The translations under genes and the position numbers were made by a program. The notes under the pieces were generated by a model, which made no database searches, was not told where the DNA came from, and saw only the letters and a program-made list of their open reading frames with translations. Of a stretch of 38,026 nt of DNA, positions 33,841 through 38,026 are shown piece by piece (positions within the stretch are counted from its first letter, which is position 1; every line of letters begins with the position of its first letter). Source of the DNA: Desulfobacteraceae bacterium. Lineage in GTDB: Bacteria > Desulfobacterota > Desulfobacteria > Desulfobacterales > UBA5852. The stretch spans positions 1 to 38,026 of the forward strand of contig JABZFP010000026.1 in assembly GCA_014237395.1 (NCBI GenBank), read 5' to 3'.

Positions 33841-33911
33841 AAGCTAATCGATCCTTGTTGTTGGGCTTAAGGCCATCCACGGATGGGCCCAAAAAGGTGT
33901 GGCCGGTGGGG

Positions 33912-35435
33912 TCAGCGGTAGTGTTTGTAGCTGACACCGTATTTCTGCGCTTTGTAGGCGAATTTGCGCACGGTCGTCTTCAGAATCCCGGCGGCCTGGG
34001 TGATGTTGCCCCTTGCGTTTTTAAGCGCATCGATCAGCATTTCCCGTTCCAGATTGGCAACGGCCTCCTCCAGGGACAGGGCCGGCAGGGTATCGGACTC
34101 CGCCCCGGTCTGCAGGGTTGGCGGCAGGTGGTAGCTGTGGATCACGCCTTCCTCACACAGCAGAACAGCCCGCTCGATGCAGTTTTCAAGCTCGCGTACA
34201 TTGCCGGGCCAGTGGTAGGCCATCAGCATATCGATGGCCGGGGTGGAAAAGCGGCGAATATCCTTGTTGTTTTCCTGGGCGTATTTTTCGAGGAAAAAGT
34301 CGGCCAGCAGCAGGATGTCGGTTTTACGCTCCCGCAGGGGCGGCATATAAATGGGAAAGACATTGAGACGATAGTAGAGATCGCCCCCGAAAGTGCCGTC
34401 TTCCACGGCCTGTTCCAGGTTTTTGTTCGTAGCGGCGATAATGCGCACGTCCACCTTGATGGTCCGTTGACCGCCGACGCGCTCGAATTCCCGTTCCTGC
34501 AAAACCCGCAACAGGTTGACCTGCACGTCCAGCCCGATGGATCCGATTTCATCGAGAAAAAGTGTGCCCCGGTTGGCCAGTTCGAACTTGCCCAGTTTCT
34601 GGTTGATGGCGCCGGTAAAGGCCCCCTTCTCGTGACCGAAGAGTTCGCTTTCGATTAAATTGGCCGGAATTGCGGCGCAGTTGATCTTGATAAAGGGCTG
34701 TTGGGCGCGATGGCTGTTGTAGTGTACGGAATTGGCCACCAGTTCCTTGCCGGTGCCGCTTTCGCCGCGGATCAGGACGGTGGCATTGCTTTTGGAGACC
34801 TGGGAGACCATTTGGAAGACCTCCCGCATCTTGTTGCTGTTGCCGACAATATTGGTAATGCGGTACTTGTTTTCCAACTCCTGCAGGAGTCTCCGATTTT
34901 CTTCCCTCAGCGTCTGTTTTTCCAGGCGGATGGTTTCCAGGTTGATCACATGGCGCGCCACCATGGTGGCGACGACGGCCAGGAGCTTTTCCGCTTTTTT
35001 GAGCGAGTAGCTGGCTTCAAAGGGTTTGTCCACGCTCAGGGCGCCAATGACCTGTCGGCCTTTTTTGATGGGGACACAGATAAAGGACAGGTCGAGGTCC
35101 TTGTTGGTTCGGCGGGACACCGTGCGGTTGAGGAATTTTGGCTCCTCGCTGATTTTGGGGATGGAGACGGCCTTGCCGGACTGAATGACGCCGCCGGTGA
35201 TCCCCTCCCCCAGCTTATAGGTGACGCGCTGCATGGCACGCTGGGTGATGCCATGGGCCACTTCGATGCGGATCTCGTTGCGCACCGGGTCGAGCAGGGT
35301 AATGGTGCCGCGTGCCATATCAAGGGAACTGGACAGGATGTCGAGCACTTTGTAGAGGGATTTTTTCAGCTCGAGGTGTTCGTTCAGGGTTTCGCTGATT
35401 TCGTAGAAAAATGAGGCTTCTTCTATTTTTTTCAT
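33912..35435 (-). CDS. GAF-domain sigma-54-dependent transcriptional activator (NifA-like)
   Basis: A 507-residue enhancer-binding protein. An N-terminal GAF sensor domain covers about 20-170. The AAA+ domain covers about 195-430, with Walker A GESGTGKE (about 223), the sigma-54 contact loop GAFTGA (about 272), Walker [10 protein letters not shown] and an R-finger region. A Fis-type helix-turn-helix lies at the C-terminus (about 463-505, [20 protein letters not shown]). There is no receiver domain, so the signal is probably a small molecule or redox cue sensed by GAF, as in NifA or NorR. The target genes are unknown. GGAGG lies before the start. A hairpin separates it from ubiB upstream. Confidence 0.9.
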   Translation of the reverse strand: MKKIEEASFFYEISETLNEHLELKKSLYKVLDILSSSLDMARGTITLLDPVRNEIRIEVAHGITQRAMQRVTYKLGEGITGGVIQSGKAVSIPKISEEPKFLNRTVSRRTNKDLDLSFICVPIKKGRQVIGALSVDKPFEASYSLKKAEKLLAVVATMVARHVINLETIRLEKQTLREENRRLLQELENKYRITNIVGNSNKMREVFQMVSQVSKSNATVLIRGESGTGKELVANSVHYNSHRAQQPFIKINCAAIPANLIESELFGHEKGAFTGAINQKLGKFELANRGTLFLDEIGSIGLDVQVNLLRVLQEREFERVGGQRTIKVDVRIIAATNKNLEQAVEDGTFGGDLYYRLNVFPIYMPPLRERKTDILLLADFFLEKYAQENNKDIRRFSTPAIDMLMAYHWPGNVRELENCIERAVLLCEEGVIHSYHLPPTLQTGAESDTLPALSLEEAVANLEREMLIDALKNARGNITQAAGILKTTVRKFAYKAQKYGVSYKHYR

Positions 35436-35476
35436 GGTATGCGCGCCTCCTTAAAAGAAACGATCCGGCATCGGCC

Positions 35477-35517
35477 AAAAGGTGCCGCAAGGCCTGATCG
35501 TATGGACGGCACCTTTT
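35477..35517 (-). terminator. Hairpin between ubiB and the sigma-54 activator gene
   Basis: A perfect 11-bp stem (AAAAGGTGCCG, 35477-35487, with CGGCACCTTTT, 35507-35517) has a 19-nt loop and ends in four U residues on the minus strand. It lies 95 nt after the ubiB stop and 42 nt before the activator start, and is probably the terminator of the upstream transcript. Confidence 0.55.
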
Positions 35518-35611
35518 ATAACAATAATGTAACGGAAAGCAATGAGCTTAAACAAATTTGTTGTGAAAATATTGGGAAGCAGTTGGGGACGGCGGGGCCG
35601 ACGGCTGGTGG

Positions 35612-37309
35612 TCAGAGACGGCCCTTTTTAATGATCGCTACCAGCAGCCAAAGCCCCATCACAGCGCCGGTAATGAAGACGATGATACCGATCAGGGAGA
35701 TGCCGTAGAATAGCGGCGGGATGTTGGCAACGACGATGATCGAACTGCCGATGATCAAGCCGGCGATGATAATGGCGAAAGAAACCCGATTGCTGCTCTG
35801 GTCATGGGTTTCCAGCATGGCCGTCAGGCCCTTCAACTCGACGGGCAGGGCAAACTTCTGCTGGCGCATCTGGCGCGTTATATCGAGCAGTTCGGTGGGA
35901 AATTGCTGAAGAAATTCAAGCAATTCGGTGCTCAGCCGCAAAAAATCATCCGTCAGCCGCTCGGGATGAAAACGGGCGATTTTGACTTGCTTTACAAAGG
36001 GGGCGGCCGTGGCGAAAATGTCAAAGGTGGGATCCAGCATGCGCGCCACACCTTCCACGGCAGCCAGGGTTTTCATCATCAGAAAAATGTCCGGCGGAAT
36101 GATCAGGCGGTTCTGTGAGGCCAGTTCCAACAGGTGCTGAAGCAGGCGGCCGAAGTTAATTTCCTCGAGCGGTCGGTAAAGGTGGCGCCCCATGAAATCG
36201 GCGACATCTTTCTCAAAAGACCGCATATCCGGTTTCTCATCCCAGGTGGTGAGCTTGAGCAGTACCTGAGCCGTGCGGGCTTCATGACGGTGCACCACGG
36301 CGTCCACCAGCTCCACAAAATCTTCCCGGGTCTGGCGGTCGACGGACCCAACCATGCCGAAATCCAACAGGCAGATGACGTTTTCCGGCAGCACGAAGAT
36401 GTTGCCGGGGTGCGGATCACCATGGAAAAAGCCAATTTCGAAGACCTGCCGCAGCAGGATGAGAGCCCCCCGTCGGGTGATTTCGTGACGATCGAGCCCG
36501 GCGTCCTCCAACTGTTTGGTTTCGGAAATTTTGATCCCGTCGATAAATTCGGCCGTGAGGACTTTCGGGGTCGTCAACTCACGGTAAACCTTGGGAACGT
36601 AGACGGTCATGTCGCTCAGTAAATGGCCGGCCATGCGTTCCATATGGCTGGATTCGATGGTGTAATCGAGTTCCCGTTCCAGGGTTTTGGCAAACTCCTC
36701 CACGATTCTAATCGGACGATAAAAGGCGATTTCCTCGATGTGGTGTTCCATCAAGGTGGCCAGATGGAGCATGATTTCAAGGTCCACTTCGATGGTTTTT
36801 CTGATTCCCGGTCGCTGGACCTTGACCGCCACCTGATCACCATCTTTCAAAACAGCACGGTGGACCTGGCCGATGGAGGCCGAGGCCTGGGGGGTTTCGT
36901 CGAAGTGTTTAAAAATAGCGTCCGGCGCATCGCCCAACTCGCGGGTGATGATGCGGTGGACGTCCTCGAACGGAAACGGCGGGACCTCATCCTGAAGCTT
37001 GGCAAGCTCATGGATGAAATCAACCGGGATGAGATCCGGGCGGGTGGAGAGAACCTGGCCAAGTTTGACATAGGTCGGACCCAGCTCTTCCATAGCCAGA
37101 CGCACGCGTTCGGCGCGCGTCATCCGTTCCAGCCGTTCCCGGCGGTGCCGCGAAATCATCTGTAAACCGATTTCGATATACTGATCGATTTTCAGCAGGT
37201 CCACCAAGTCGCCGAACCCATATTTGAAAAAGACCGTCAGGATTTGACGGTAGCGGTTCAAATGGCGATAGGTGCGGCCGATAACGCCGATTTTTCGGAT
37301 ACTCAGCAT
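35612..37309 (-). CDS. ubiB: ABC1/UbiB-family atypical kinase (AarF)
   Basis: A 565-residue UbiB/ABC1 protein-kinase-like ATPase needed for quinone biosynthesis or trafficking. The family KxGQ motif is in YVKLGQVLSTRPDLIPVDF (about 80), the Ala-rich loop in ASASIGQVHRAVL (about 140), the catalytic region in FFHGDPHPGNIFVL, and the metal-binding LLDFGMVGSVD. Two C-terminal transmembrane helices (about 497-555) anchor it to the membrane. Length is typical. It lies 137 nt downstream of a phasin-like gene on the same strand. The quinone would be menaquinone if this is a sulfate reducer (inference). Confidence 0.93.
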   Translation of the reverse strand: MLSIRKIGVIGRTYRHLNRYRQILTVFFKYGFGDLVDLLKIDQYIEIGLQMISRHRRERLERMTRAERVRLAMEELGPTYVKLGQVLSTRPDLIPVDFIHELAKLQDEVPPFPFEDVHRIITRELGDAPDAIFKHFDETPQASASIGQVHRAVLKDGDQVAVKVQRPGIRKTIEVDLEIMLHLATLMEHHIEEIAFYRPIRIVEEFAKTLERELDYTIESSHMERMAGHLLSDMTVYVPKVYRELTTPKVLTAEFIDGIKISETKQLEDAGLDRHEITRRGALILLRQVFEIGFFHGDPHPGNIFVLPENVICLLDFGMVGSVDRQTREDFVELVDAVVHRHEARTAQVLLKLTTWDEKPDMRSFEKDVADFMGRHLYRPLEEINFGRLLQHLLELASQNRLIIPPDIFLMMKTLAAVEGVARMLDPTFDIFATAAPFVKQVKIARFHPERLTDDFLRLSTELLEFLQQFPTELLDITRQMRQQKFALPVELKGLTAMLETHDQSSNRVSFAIIIAGLIIGSSIIVVANIPPLFYGISLIGIIVFITGAVMGLWLLVAIIKKGRL

Positions 37310-37446
37310 GCGCTTGTCACCGTTGATGTAGAGCTGTGGTTACGGGCAGTGCCCCCTGGGGGGATGGTCAGGGAGAGCGCACAACAGGCCACGGGCGGAT
37401 GGCCTGAAGGATGGCTTCGACAGGACGCCTTTCCGTTTTGGCAGAA

Positions 37447-37773
37447 TCAGTTTTCCGAAGTGCTCGCGGATTTATTGAGCGACTCCTTGAGCTCGCGGAT
37501 TTCTTTCTTCAAGGCCTTCAGCTCGTCCGCGGTGACGATATCAGCCTTTTTCAGAAATTTTTTGACGGATTTTTCGACGCGTTCCTCGAGCTTGTTCTGG
37601 GTGTCCTCGTAACGGTTTTGAATGTCCTTGAGGATTTTTTTGCCTTCCTCTTCGTTCAGGTTCAATTTATTCTCGATCTCTTTGGCCAGTTCTTCCGCTT
37701 CGTCCTTGGCGGTCAACGCCAGGCCTATGCCTGTCAGAAATGCTTTTTTAGCGATATCCATAACATCCGGCAT
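37447..37773 (-). CDS. Phasin-family / PhaF-like coiled-coil protein
   Basis: A 108-residue, highly charged, largely helical protein. A short hydrophobic N-terminus (KKAFLTGIGLALTAKDEAEE) is followed by a continuous Lys/Glu coiled coil with a heptad-like pattern and a Ser/Thr tail. This is the profile of small phasin or polyhydroxyalkanoate granule-associated proteins (the poly(R)-hydroxyalkanoate regulator-type family). Such proteins often occur next to ubiB in deltaproteobacteria in my recollection. No polyhydroxyalkanoate synthase is in view, so the role may be membrane association instead. GGGAGGACAGG before the ATG supports the start. Confidence 0.7.
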   Translation of the reverse strand: MPDVMDIAKKAFLTGIGLALTAKDEAEELAKEIENKLNLNEEEGKKILKDIQNRYEDTQNKLEERVEKSVKKFLKKADIVTADELKALKKEIRELKESLNKSASTSEN

Positions 37774-37861
37774 GTCCTGTCCTCCCCTGTAAGTCGGTTT
37801 TTCAGCTAAACGTTTTTCACGATCGATAACGGTTTGCGCAATCGGGTCTTTGTTTTGGGCA

Positions 37862-37900
37862 CACGGCAGGTCGGTCCAAAGGAAGGAGCGACCTGCCGTG
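37862..37900 (-). terminator. Stable hairpin after the acyl-CoA dehydrogenase gene
   Basis: A 12-bp perfect stem (CACGGCAGGTCG, 37862-37873, with CGACCTGCCGTG, 37889-37900) with a 15-nt loop lies 15 nt after the dehydrogenase stop codon. No U run follows on the minus strand, so it may protect the 3' end rather than terminate unaided. Confidence 0.5.
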
Positions 37901-37915
37901 GTGCATTCCCCGGTG

Positions 37916-38026
37916 TTATTTCAATTTACCGATCAGGGCACTGGCGATGGTGTTTTTCTGGATTTCCTTGGTGCCCTCATAGAGCTCGCAGATTTTGGCG
38001 TCGCGATAAAACCGCTCCACCTCGTA
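37916..38026 (-). CDS. Acyl-CoA dehydrogenase, C-terminal end (partial)
   Basis: Only the last 36 codons are in the window; the gene runs off the right edge. The sequence YEVERFYRDAKICELYEGTK followed by EIQKNTIASALIGKLK is the conserved C-terminal helix of acyl-CoA dehydrogenases, where the YEGT-xxIQ motif contacts FAD of the partner subunit. These flavoenzymes oxidise acyl-CoA to enoyl-CoA and pass electrons to ETF. The substrate class cannot be told from this piece. Confidence 0.9.
   Translation of the reverse strand, partial: YEVERFYRDAKICELYEGTKEIQKNTIASALIGKLK

Overview
The window looks like chromosomal DNA of a GC-rich sulfate-reducer-type deltaproteobacterium (Desulfobacterota; Desulfobacterales such as Desulfosarcina or a relative is my best guess). 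The basis is gene content: ftsEX-envC-ctpA-yibQ order, DUF6125 and DUF3096 families, a phasin-like protein beside UbiB, acyl-CoA dehydrogenase, and a double-length UvrA. No rRNA or tRNA is present, so the assignment rests on protein families recalled from memory.

The left part (1-14.7 kb) is a mosaic accessory region. It begins with a minus-strand promoter/operator whose gene lies off the left edge. Then come a diverged non-coding repeat block, a DEAD-box helicase (rhlE) with its own terminator and a terminator-like hairpin in its leader, and an AT-rich insert carrying a HicA/HicB toxin-antitoxin pair plus an unknown third gene. Next are a free-standing threonyl-tRNA editing domain, a GAF-PP2C phosphatase, a secreted CARDB protein, an aldo/keto reductase, a 44-residue DUF3096 membrane peptide, a patatin-like lipase, a DUF2007 protein, a DUF6125 protein and a MarR regulator. 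Three copies plus fragments of a ~200-270 bp structured repeat lie between these genes. Gene remnants abut two of the copies. A decayed '23S rRNA intervening-sequence' four-helix-bundle gene is also present.

The right part (14.7-38 kb) is mostly housekeeping and mostly on the minus strand: a tandem-duplicated UvrA (1790 aa); a plus-strand pair of a J-domain protein and a YkgJ-like cysteine protein; a probable envelope/division operon reading ftsE-ftsX-envC-ctpA-divergent polysaccharide deacetylase-TPP enzyme of the ILVBL/HACL2 type; pyrE (plus) behind a possible attenuator; queD; dnaJ; an MFS transporter; uppP; a GAF-type sigma-54 activator; ubiB; a phasin-like protein; and the C-terminus of an acyl-CoA dehydrogenase at the right edge.

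The most informative regulatory reading is the marR/DUF6125 pair. Two near-identical palindromes sit in equivalent promoter positions. The marR promoter places transcription start on the A of an internal ATG, which predicts a leaderless, autoregulated mRNA. Other strong signals are a perfect 20-bp palindrome in the hicAB promoter spacer, a terminator with a competing hairpin upstream of pyrE, and a 22-bp palindrome just upstream of dnaJ.
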